From Pseudomonas sp. (lineage in GTDB: Bacteria > Pseudomonadota > Gammaproteobacteria > Pseudomonadales > Pseudomonadaceae): a stretch of 6,952 bases of DNA. How positions within the stretch are numbered: the first letter of the stretch is position 1; each line of letters starts with the position of its first letter. Below are positions 1-6,664 of the stretch, in pieces. A program made the translations under genes and the position numbers. Location of the stretch: assembly GCA_029240955.1 (NCBI GenBank), contig JARDZH010000095.1:1-6952 (forward strand). Direction: 5' to 3'. The notes under the pieces were generated by a model that was given only the letters and a program-made list of their open reading frames with translations, searched no databases and was not told the DNA's origin.

Positions 1-360
1 GCCATCGCTGAAGGTCTCGGCCTGACCGTAGGCGTGCACGGCGATGTAGTTCCAGGTCGGCACGACCTTGCCGTGCTCGGCCTTGCTCGGATAGAAGCCC
101 GGGCTGACGTAGGCGTCGGGTCCGGCGAAAATCAGCATGGCCTCGGCGCCGTCACGCAGGTCTTTCCATTGCGGATTGGCCTTGGCCAGATGGCCGTAGA
201 GCGTGCCGTATTCGCCCTGTTCGCGATGCAGCAGCACCGGCACATGACTGGCTTGCAATCCGCTCTCACCGTGGCTGACCAGAATGGCCAGGCGAGTGGC
301 GAGGATCAGTTCGTGCAGTTGGGACAGGTCTTCGATGGCAAAGGCGCGTGGCGTGTACAT
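1..360 (-). CDS. paiB: PaiB-type FMN-binding negative transcriptional regulator (N-terminal part, cut by window edge)
   Basis: The reverse strand reads open from ATG at 360 to the window edge, giving 120 residues beginning MYTPRAFAIEDLSQLHELI. Seen family landmarks are GHLAKANPQW (about residues 57-66), VSPGFYPSK (about 85-93) and VPTWNYIAVHAYG (about 100-112). These are the conserved blocks of the PaiB/FMN-binding negative transcriptional regulator family, which has a split-barrel fold like pyridoxamine-phosphate oxidase. Proteins of this family are usually just over 200 residues, so roughly the first 60% is here. Bacillus PaiB was described as a repressor of sporulation and protease genes; in Pseudomonas the role is unclear and it may be a flavin- or heme-handling enzyme rather than a DNA-binding protein. 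An AAGGA ribosome-binding sequence (371-375 on the plus strand) sits about 10 nt before the start. It is divergent from the MocR gene, which suggests shared control. The symbol is a family-level label; the family call is strong, the function is not. Confidence 0.9.
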   Translation of the reverse strand, partial: MYTPRAFAIEDLSQLHELILATRLAILVSHGESGLQASHVPVLLHREQGEYGTLYGHLAKANPQWKDLRDGAEAMLIFAGPDAYVSPGFYPSKAEHGKVVPTWNYIAVHAYGQAETFSDG

Positions 361-382
361 GGACAGATTTTCCTTGGCGAAT

Positions 383-401
383 GCCTGCATCGTAGGCAGG
401 C
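383..401. repeat. Inverted repeat over the candidate paiB -10 region
   Basis: GCCTGC (383-388) and GCAGGC (396-401) are perfect 6-bp inverted arms around a 7-bp spacer, and the spacer contains the candidate -10 element of the PaiB-like gene. A dimeric regulator bound here would block that promoter. The arms are short enough to occur by chance, so this is a candidate operator only. Confidence 0.3.
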
Positions 402-418
402 TATTGGTCCGTTGTAAG
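389..418 (-). promoter_or_regulatory. Candidate sigma-70-type promoter for the PaiB-like gene
   Basis: Read on the minus strand, CTTACA (413-418) and TACGAT (389-394) each match four of six bases of the -35 and -10 consensus, with an 18-bp spacer. Transcription would start near 382 and give a leader of about 22 nt that includes the AAGGA ribosome-binding sequence. The matches are modest and the call rests on position as much as on sequence. Confidence 0.35.
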
Positions 419-436
419 AGCCATTGTCGAGCCATT
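418..436. repeat. 8-bp direct repeat, 11 bp apart: candidate MocR-regulator operator
   Basis: GAGCCATT occurs at 418-425 and again at 429-436, an 11-bp step of about one helical turn, and a third CCATT follows at 445-449. A second pair, ATTGGTCC (403-410) and ATAGGTCC (439-446), shares GGTCC at a 36-bp step. MocR/GabR-type regulators are known to bind direct repeats in the region between themselves and a divergent target gene. The location fits autoregulation plus control of the PaiB-like gene. No binding site for this particular protein is known to me, so the link is inferred. Confidence 0.35.
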
Positions 437-453
437 TCATAGGTCCATTCGCC

Positions 454-2007
454 ATGCCTGATCTGCCACCGCTGTCGATGCCTTTCAATCCGGCCGGGAT
501 CGAGCTTGATCGCCGTCAAGGCTTGAGCCGCCAGCTTTATCAAGCGTTGCGCCTGCGTGTACTCGATGGGCGTCTGGCCAGTGGAACAAGATTGCCGGCC
601 AGCCGTGACTTGGCCTCGGCACTTGGAATTTCTCGCAACAGTGTGGTGCGCGCCTACGATCAGTTGTATGCCGAGGGCTTTATCGAGGGGCGAGTGGGTG
701 ACGGCACTTATGTCGCGCAACTGGCTCAGGCATCGACATCAAAGAAAAAACTATCCACAAATCCATCCACAGGCTTGTCAACAGGCTTACCCACAGCCTT
801 ATCCACAAATTGGCTGGATTTGCCTGTGAATTCATCCAGTAAAGTTATCCACAGTGGCGGTTTTTCTCGAATTGAAAAGCACCATTTGGCCCGACCTCCG
901 AGTGGTCCGCCACGAGCTTTTCGCGTGGGTGTTCCGGCTTTCGATCTGTTCCCGTTCGAGGTCTGGGCCAAGCTGAACGCGGCTTTCTGGCGCAAACCGG
1001 ATTTGCAGCAACTGTGTTACGGCGATCCAGCGGGTGATGCTCGACTGCGCGGCATGATCGCTGCTTATTTGCGCAGTTCGCGTGGCATGCAGTGTACGGC
1101 TGAGCAGATTGTGATCACCAGTGGCGCGCAGCAGGGCATCAGCCTTTGTGCACAGCTGCTGGTCGAGCCGGGAGATGGCGTGGCGATCGAGAATCCGGGC
1201 TATCGCGCCGCTGGGCATGCCTTCGCTGTAGCGGGGGCGAAACTGCATGGCGTGGCGGTGGACAGCGACGGTATCGATTGCAGCGCAATGGCTGGACTCA
1301 CTGACTGCCGCGTGGTCTACGTCACACCCTCGCATCAGTACCCGACCGGTGTGGTCATGAGTCTGGCCCGGCGCCTTGAATTACTCGCCTGGGCCGAGCG
1401 TGTCGGCGGCTGGATCGTCGAAGATGACTATGACGGCGAATACCGCTACAGCGGCGCACCGCTAGCGCCGCTGGCGTCGCTTGATCGTCAGGGCCGCGTG
1501 CTCTATGTCGGCACATTTGGCAAAGTCGCCTTTCCGGCGCTGCGTCTTGGCTACCTGGTGTTGCCGCCAGCACTGGTCGACGCGTTCTCGCAACGGCGCG
1601 CGGTGGATGTGCGGCACTCGGAAGTCAGCACGCAAGCGGTGATGGCCGAGTTCATGGCTGCCGGGCATTTTCAGCGGCATATCCGCCGCATGCGCCGGGC
1701 TGCGCTGAGCCGGCGCAACTGCCTGCTCGAAGGCTGGCCGACGGCGATCGCCGGTGTCGGCCGGTTGCCTGCTGTGTCTGCCGGGTTGCACCTGACCGTG
1801 CCGGTCGGCAGCGTCGAGCGCGAGCAACAACTGATCGCGCAAGCCGCTGATGTCGATGTCGAGATCAACGGCTTGAGCAGTTACTGGCTACCGGATTCGT
1901 CCACGGCCATGGATCAGCGCGCGGGACTGGTGCTGGGTTTTGCCGCCGTGCCGGAGCCTGCGATCAGAACGGCGCTGACGCGGTTGCGACAGGCGTGGCG
2001 GGAGTGA
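454..2007 (+). CDS. MocR/GabR-type transcriptional regulator (GntR winged helix plus aminotransferase-like domain)
   Basis: This 517-residue protein has the two-part MocR design. Residues about 24-90 are a GntR-family winged helix (LYQALRLRVLDGRLASGTRLP, SRDLASALGISRNSVVRAYDQL, then GRVGDGTYV). Residues about 91-143 are a linker, and the rest resembles fold-type I aminotransferases. PLP-site motifs are visible: EDDYDGEYRY with D324 and Y326, and YVGTFGK with K357 as the expected Schiff-base lysine, followed by R364 seven residues on; this spacing matches GabR D279, Y281, K312 and R319. Such proteins bind PLP and often an amino compound and act as repressors or activators; the effector here is unknown. 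ATG at 454 was chosen because the TTG at 424 would add ten residues with no family support; an ATG at 478 is also possible. The ribosome-binding site is weak (AGGT at 441-444). The linker-coding DNA carries a 12-bp repeat array resembling DnaA boxes. The 3' end overlaps the convergent toxin-like gene. PdxR, GabR and related names cannot be separated by sequence alone here. Confidence 0.93.
   Translation: MPDLPPLSMPFNPAGIELDRRQGLSRQLYQALRLRVLDGRLASGTRLPASRDLASALGISRNSVVRAYDQLYAEGFIEGRVGDGTYVAQLAQASTSKKKLSTNPSTGLSTGLPTALSTNWLDLPVNSSSKVIHSGGFSRIEKHHLARPPSGPPRAFRVGVPAFDLFPFEVWAKLNAAFWRKPDLQQLCYGDPAGDARLRGMIAAYLRSSRGMQCTAEQIVITSGAQQGISLCAQLLVEPGDGVAIENPGYRAAGHAFAVAGAKLHGVAVDSDGIDCSAMAGLTDCRVVYVTPSHQYPTGVVMSLARRLELLAWAERVGGWIVEDDYDGEYRYSGAPLAPLASLDRQGRVLYVGTFGKVAFPALRLGYLVLPPALVDAFSQRRAVDVRHSEVSTQAVMAEFMAAGHFQRHIRRMRRAALSRRNCLLEGWPTAIAGVGRLPAVSAGLHLTVPVGSVEREQQLIAQAADVDVEINGLSSYWLPDSSTAMDQRAGLVLGFAAVPEPAIRTALTRLRQAWRE
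751..810 (+). repeat. Five-unit 12-bp tandem repeat inside the regulator's linker
   Basis: Five head-to-tail 12-bp units start at 751, 763, 775, 787 and 799. Their first nine bases are CTATCCACA, CCATCCACA, TTGTCAACA, TTACCCACA and TTATCCACA; the last three are AAT, GGC, GGC, GCC and AAT. The period is a multiple of three and encodes a four-residue repeat, LSTN-PSTG-LSTG-LPTA-LSTN, at residues 100-119. The stretch 741-810 has 29 G or C bases out of 70, well below the rest of the gene. The protein repeat would make a flexible, polar linker between the DNA-binding and PLP domains. Confidence 0.9.
751..853 (+). other. Cluster of DnaA-box-like 9-mers within the regulator gene
   Basis: Measured against the DnaA box TTATCCACA, the 9-mers at 799-807 and 845-853 are exact, those at 751-759 and 787-795 have one mismatch, and those at 763-771 and 775-783 have two. 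All point the same way. The first five are spaced 12 bp apart, leaving 3-bp gaps; the sixth is 46 bp beyond the fifth and in a different codon frame (it encodes VIH rather than LST). Close-packed same-direction DnaA sites are known at replication origins, where DnaA forms a filament, and at titration or regulatory loci. No dnaA, dnaN, AT-rich unwinding element or replication gene is visible nearby, so this is not proposed as the chromosomal origin. DnaA binding is inferred; the sequence matches are observed. Confidence 0.5.
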
Positions 2008-5000
2008 AGAACAGTGCCTCGGCCGAGCGACTGGAAATCTCGCTGCGATGGATCTGGATCAGCGCCTGATTATCCAGAAGACCCGGCGCGTAAGCGCCAC
2101 CCATTCGTTGTTGAGCGACTGTTTTCATGTGTCCGCGCACGAAGGCTCCAACGGTGGCGCCGACGCTGCTGTAGTGGAAGTGCGCGTAGCAAAGGACCTT
2201 GGCGGTGTGAGCATCACGAACCTCATATTCGTCGAGAAAGTCATGCTCATGGCGGCGCAGACGACGTCGGGTCAGGATTTTGGAGATCTTCACTTCCCCC
2301 TTGTCCTTGAGCCACTGGACCCCGGCCGCCGTCGGCGGTTGCTGCTTGACCAGCCGGATACGCGTGCTGGTGCCTTTTTCCTCCAGCGTCTTTGCCGCTT
2401 TGTCGAGCGCGTGGTTGAGCGTTTCAGAGGGTTCACGCAGGCTGGCGGTGAGGTTGCTGGCGGTCAGCGCCTCATCGATCGCGGCATTGGCTTTGCGCAG
2501 CAGCGCGGCCTGGTTGTGATATTCCTCTTCGACCTCCACGGGAATCCGCGAGCCACGTTTGAGGCGCGCCTCGATGCGCCGGTGAAATGCGGCCAGACCG
2601 TCAATCAGCGCCTGACCTTCGGTTACGGCTTTACTCAGGCTTACCGCGACTGTCGGCGGTGTCGCTGGCGCCGTGCGTTGCTCCACCCAGAGACCGGGGG
2701 TTTGCTCTTCGAACGTAGCGATGACGCCTGTCAGGCTGGAGCGTACTTCGATCAGATCGGTGTCGTGTCCGTCGAGACTCTTTTTTCGTTCGCCAACCAG
2801 CGTACCCCTTGATCGGGTCTGAATGATCCGTCGATTCGAGGATGACGCCGAGGGTCGCGACGAGCCGGCCTGCGGCACTAGCAGATGCCGGTAGCGCAGC
2901 AGCTCGGCCAGTTTGCTGTCAGCGCTGGCCTTGAACGCGAGCACGCGCGTCTGCACTCGCTTGAGTCGGTCCAGGTAAATGTGTTCAGGGTACTCGATGA
3001 GCAGATCATCGAAGCGCCGGTCGACGGCGGAGAACTGTTCGCTGACGTTACTCAGGGCGTCGATGCGATCTCGCAGATTGCTCAGGCTTTCATCAGCGCG
3101 CAGGTCAAGCGAACTCTGGATATTGAGCGCGGCATCGGCGATCACGTTGGCCAGTGCATGATAGGCGTCCGTGTGGAGCTGGGTGTCGCCGGGCTTGATG
3201 CAGACTTCCTGACCCAGACTGATCTGCAATTGCTTGAGCTCGGTCACCGAGTAATCCGGCCAGGCGTCCTTATAGTCGCGCATTGCCTCGACGGCTTCTT
3301 TTCCCAACAGGGTCATGTCATTGAAGCAGCTCTGTGCCGCCTCCATTTTTTCGATGATGCCTTCGGTGATATCAGACATTTCCAGGTAAGGCCGAACAGA
3401 TGCATCTGATCCTGATCCGGTGTCGACGCCGGCCATGGTCTGCATCGCCAGGACGCGCCGCTGAAAATCCGTTGAATGCTGCTCAAGCCACTCATGCCCA
3501 ATGAGCAGCTGCATCTGCAGGCGCTCGCTCATCACGGTGCGATAGTTGGGAATGGGCTCCTTGAGATTGAGCTCCTTGATCAACTGGATGTTGGCTGCGT
3601 ATTCCTTGTGTTGCGCTTCCAGGGTGTCGATATAACGGCTGCGAGCCTCTACCTGATCCTGTGAGGACGCTTCGCGCAGAGCGGTGCGATCCGCTTCGAG
3701 ACGGGTTTGCCTGGTTGGCAGGATTTTTTCGAACACGATGTTTTTGTCGTATAAAGCTTTCGCATCTTTCTCCCGGCTTCCTCGCGCTACCCGGCGAACG
3801 CTCTCCAGACCACCAGCACGCAGGCGCAGACGCAGATCTATGACCCATTCACCGCCGGCGGTACGCGCCAGTGTCGGGCCGGCACGTTGTGGTTGCCGGC
3901 CTGAATCGATGATCTGTACCTGACCCTGCTCATTGCGCGTGACTTCGAACCACCGCTCGCCAACCTGTGCGAACCATTTTTTCTGGAGTTCATACAGGCC
4001 TCGATGCGCACCTTCGCGGGCGGCTGCGCCCAGGCCTTTGGGTTTGTCGACCTTGAACGCGTCGAGAAGCGCGGCAAGCGCTGCCGGGGAACGTTTCAGT
4101 GCGGTGACGATGTCGATGGACGTGGTGTGGGCGCTGGGCAACTCGCCGCTGGCCAGGTCTGGCAGGCGCAACGCTTTGACAACCTTGCCGACGGGATTCA
4201 CCGTGGTCGTTGGTTCCTCTATCGCAGCGATGGATTTCAATTCCGGTGCGGCGCTGACCGCCGCACGGTGCGCCAGGACCATGCCCAACGCGAGAAGGAT
4301 GTCGGCAATCGCAGTCCAGGCGATCTTGCCGGACGATTCATTGGCCACGTCAGTGACTTCCTGCAAATCGTCCATGATCTGCCAGATCCACGCTGCCGCG
4401 CCGACGCTGCGGCCCAGGAATGGCAGGGCGGCGTTGAGCATCAACCAGCCGCCCTGTTTGAGCGTTGCCCAGCGAGCCTCGGCATCGGAGACCGATTGCC
4501 GGTCGGCCTGCGTAATGAGGGCCTGTACGTTGTTTTCATGCAACGTCGCCGGTACATCGCGGGCTATCACCTCAGTGCCCAGCTCGACGGGGCCGGACAT
4601 ATCGAGCGCGGTGGTGGGATTGACCAGTAATTGCGGGATCGTCCACACCGACGGCAGCCTCGCGGTAAAGACGAACTGGCTGTAGTTGAAGCGTACGTCT
4701 TCCGGCAGCCAGGCCAATACCGAGTCGCGCAAATGCCGCGAGTGCTGGATCGCATAGAGCAGATTGGCGTGCCCCGGATATTGCAGCAGTGCCATGTCGA
4801 ACAACGGGCGATAGAGCACGCATGGCCCTTTGTTCGCTTCGCGCGGACCGATGACGTACATGTTGGCGACGCGGTCAGCGGTCGAGCTGCTGCGACGAGC
4901 AATGAACGCCAACGGCCGAATGACGATTTCCTCGCCGTCGACATGGCGTTCCGCATCCGTCGTGGCCAGTGCTGCCACTACGTATCGATAACCCGTTTCA

Positions 5001-6568
5001 TCAATGCCGGCCTTGTGCTGAATCTTGTGTTGCAACGCCAGCAGCGGCAGCTCGATGCGCAGCTGGCTGGTGTACAGCGTTTGCAGCGCCGATGCTTGTT
5101 CTGCGTCGTCGATCAGCAGCGCCTTCAAGTGCGCCGGGTAGGTCTTGCCAATGTCGACAGTGCTGACCAGCTTTTCCAGGCAGGCCACCGTCATCCAGTC
5201 GGGCAAGGCGCCGCCGCTCTTGTAGCGCACGGTCTTGTTGCCCAGTGGCAGTCCTGCGAGGTTTTGCAAGGCCAGTTCCAGCAGGGTCAGGGTTTGCGTC
5301 TGAGTGTGACCCGGCAACACGAACGTGCCCCAGACCACCAGGCTGGTGATGGTGATTTCAATGTCATCGATCTTGATGTCTTTCGCGCCTGGCTGTTCCT
5401 TGAGCAGCTGCTGCTTGAGGGCGTTACGGGCGAAGGTCTGCAGGCTGACGACCTCATCCTGAAAGGACTTGCCGTGGTTTTCGTGATGCACCGTTGTCAG
5501 GTTCAGCAGGTGTCGGCTGTAGCGGGTCTGGTCCATGGGCAAAGCGTCGTTCAGCCAGTCCGGCAGCATCGGACGCAGACGTTCGAAGTGTGGTTCCAGG
5601 CGCGCTGGCGGTTGCGCGGGTTTGCCGGCCGTGCCGGTATGCGGATAGACCCGGTTGAGCGGCGAATCCTGGAAAAAACTGATCTCGCCCAGAGCGTCGG
5701 CCTCCAGTGAAATCAGGGCGCAGGCCTGATGGTCGAAGAAATTGCCCTGCGGTTCGACCAGTCGCCATTTGAGGTCTTCGCCCGCTGTAGTTGAACCGAA
5801 ACGTTGCAGCAGATCTGCGCCGAGCTCTTGCAGCGAGTCGAAGTGCTGAAAACCCTGGGTCACGGCGTAGGTGAGGATCAGCGTGCGCTGTGCAACCGTG
5901 CCGATCAGGACCGCTGTGTCGAGCAGGGCACAGTGCTCCCGCTGATCGCCGTCTCCCCGGTCAAGATCAATCAGGCATGCTCGGACCGCATATGGGGCGG
6001 GCGCCAGCCGCTGTTGCGGATCGGGTTCGGTGTACACCGCCAGAGCCATGGCGATCTGATCGGCGTCCCAGCCAAGGCTTGAATCCGGCTGCCACAAGTT
6101 GCGCAACGCTTGCGACAGCTGTTGCCAGCGCGGCTGCCCGGGATAGGTGAACTCGTCCCAGTAATCAACGTGCTGTTCCTTGTAAGCAATGAACAGTAGC
6201 GGTGCCAGTTCATTGAGCAGCAACCCGATGGCATCGATCCGCACCGGCAGTTTCACGGCTTCCGGCCAACCGGGTTGCTGGGTCAGATAATCTTCACCAT
6301 CAAGGTACGTTACGGTCGTGCCGGACAGACCCAGACGCACCAGTGCATCGGTCAGCGATTCGACCTTCGGGCGACCGGAGACGACTTCCTCGCCCTCGAT
6401 GATCCACGCAGGCTGCACGACCATGGTCAGGCGCGGGTCAATGTCCAGGTTCGGATACAGGGTTCTGAGGGACTGGCGCAGCGTTTTCGTAGCGACTTCG
6501 CGAAGCGAAGGGCCGGTGACCAGTTGGGTGACGATATCGACGGCACTGGCTTTAGGGATTTCGGGCAT
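1964..6568 (-). CDS. Giant dermonecrotic-toxin-domain protein (DUF6543-type), 1,534 residues
   Basis: The gene starts at ATG 6568 with AGGA six bases upstream and ends at TGA 1964-1966. Residues about 1-690 carry features of the Pseudomonas dermonecrotic toxin domain family: HHENHGKSFQDEV and a long helical block (about 360-400), YPAHLKALLIDDAEQASALQ (about 476), GPCVLYRPLFDMALLQYPG (about 577) and DSVLAWLPEDVR. Two hydrophobic segments follow (about 704-730 and 748-770) that could insert in a membrane. Next is a small conserved module, GLYELQKKWFAQVGERWFEVT, then GEWVIDLRLRLRAGG (about 856-922). A charged, probably coiled-coil region fills about 922-1400. The C-terminal module has DFLDEYEVRD and AHFHY (about 1441-1467) and IHRSEIS near the end. 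No signal peptide, leucine-rich repeats or NEL-type ligase domain is seen, although some relatives carry the latter two. Activity and secretion route are unknown; a cytotoxic or interbacterial role is inferred from family only. A terminator separates it from the gene upstream, so it is probably transcribed alone. Confidence 0.85.
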   Translation of the reverse strand: MPEIPKASAVDIVTQLVTGPSLREVATKTLRQSLRTLYPNLDIDPRLTMVVQPAWIIEGEEVVSGRPKVESLTDALVRLGLSGTTVTYLDGEDYLTQQPGWPEAVKLPVRIDAIGLLLNELAPLLFIAYKEQHVDYWDEFTYPGQPRWQQLSQALRNLWQPDSSLGWDADQIAMALAVYTEPDPQQRLAPAPYAVRACLIDLDRGDGDQREHCALLDTAVLIGTVAQRTLILTYAVTQGFQHFDSLQELGADLLQRFGSTTAGEDLKWRLVEPQGNFFDHQACALISLEADALGEISFFQDSPLNRVYPHTGTAGKPAQPPARLEPHFERLRPMLPDWLNDALPMDQTRYSRHLLNLTTVHHENHGKSFQDEVVSLQTFARNALKQQLLKEQPGAKDIKIDDIEITITSLVVWGTFVLPGHTQTQTLTLLELALQNLAGLPLGNKTVRYKSGGALPDWMTVACLEKLVSTVDIGKTYPAHLKALLIDDAEQASALQTLYTSQLRIELPLLALQHKIQHKAGIDETGYRYVVAALATTDAERHVDGEEIVIRPLAFIARRSSSTADRVANMYVIGPREANKGPCVLYRPLFDMALLQYPGHANLLYAIQHSRHLRDSVLAWLPEDVRFNYSQFVFTARLPSVWTIPQLLVNPTTALDMSGPVELGTEVIARDVPATLHENNVQALITQADRQSVSDAEARWATLKQGGWLMLNAALPFLGRSVGAAAWIWQIMDDLQEVTDVANESSGKIAWTAIADILLALGMVLAHRAAVSAAPELKSIAAIEEPTTTVNPVGKVVKALRLPDLASGELPSAHTTSIDIVTALKRSPAALAALLDAFKVDKPKGLGAAAREGAHRGLYELQKKWFAQVGERWFEVTRNEQGQVQIIDSGRQPQRAGPTLARTAGGEWVIDLRLRLRAGGLESVRRVARGSREKDAKALYDKNIVFEKILPTRQTRLEADRTALREASSQDQVEARSRYIDTLEAQHKEYAANIQLIKELNLKEPIPNYRTVMSERLQMQLLIGHEWLEQHSTDFQRRVLAMQTMAGVDTGSGSDASVRPYLEMSDITEGIIEKMEAAQSCFNDMTLLGKEAVEAMRDYKDAWPDYSVTELKQLQISLGQEVCIKPGDTQLHTDAYHALANVIADAALNIQSSLDLRADESLSNLRDRIDALSNVSEQFSAVDRRFDDLLIEYPEHIYLDRLKRVQTRVLAFKASADSKLAELLRYRHLLVPQAGSSRPSASSSNRRIIQTRSRGTLVGERKKSLDGHDTDLIEVRSSLTGVIATFEEQTPGLWVEQRTAPATPPTVAVSLSKAVTEGQALIDGLAAFHRRIEARLKRGSRIPVEVEEEYHNQAALLRKANAAIDEALTASNLTASLREPSETLNHALDKAAKTLEEKGTSTRIRLVKQQPPTAAGVQWLKDKGEVKISKILTRRRLRRHEHDFLDEYEVRDAHTAKVLCYAHFHYSSVGATVGAFVRGHMKTVAQQRMGGAYAPGLLDNQALIQIHRSEISSRSAEALFFTPATPVATASAPF

Positions 6569-6574
6569 GGCGAT

Positions 6575-6578
6575 TCCT
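6575..6578 (-). promoter_or_regulatory. Ribosome-binding site of the toxin-like gene
   Basis: On the minus strand AGGA lies six bases before the ATG at 6568, good Shine-Dalgarno spacing. It fixes the start: the protein then begins MPEIPKASAVDIV, with no in-frame alternative needed. Confidence 0.7.
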
Positions 6579-6586
6579 GCTCTGTC

Positions 6587-6632
6587 GGCGCGCCGGAAGG
6601 GCGACGGATCAGCGCAAGGTAAAAGGCGCGCC
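6587..6632. repeat. Paired GGCGCGCC palindromes in the toxin gene leader
   Basis: GGCGCGCC occurs at 6587-6594 and at 6625-6632. Each copy is its own reverse complement, so the two can also pair with each other: with one flanking C-G pair they form a 9-bp stem closing a loop of about 30 bases. The stem would lie just upstream of the AGGA of the toxin-like gene. A folded leader or a binding site are both possible, and in GC-rich DNA chance is also possible. I see no convincing -35/-10 pair in 6569-6664. Confidence 0.4.
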
Positions 6633-6664
6633 GCTTGGGCGTGCGGTACATAGATCTGTCAGGC

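Noticed and set aside
34..417. A 127-codon plus-strand open frame at the left edge
   Set aside because: It lies over the PaiB-like gene, whose reverse-strand translation matches conserved family motifs throughout.
424..453. TTG at 424 as the start of the regulator
   Set aside because: It adds ten residues with no family resemblance and lacks a good ribosome-binding site; ATG 454 better fits the usual distance to the winged helix.
751..853. CRISPR array
   Set aside because: The unit is 12 bp with no unique spacers, and it is translated within an intact gene.
751..853. Chromosomal or plasmid replication origin
   Set aside because: No replication initiator gene, AT-rich unwinding repeats or oriC neighbours are in the window, and the sites lie in an intact coding sequence.
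726..1335. Minus-strand frames at 726-995 and 832-1335
   Set aside because: They are shadows of the regulator gene; the plus-strand protein has all expected MocR motifs across this interval.
4631..5710. A 359-codon plus-strand open frame, with others in the same frame at 2048-2812, 2885-3409, 4004-4630 and 5804-6082
   Set aside because: They run antisense and codon-aligned to the toxin-like gene. In GC-rich genes that frame stays open because its stops correspond to uncommon Leu and Ser codons. The peptides show no recognisable family and no coherent starts.
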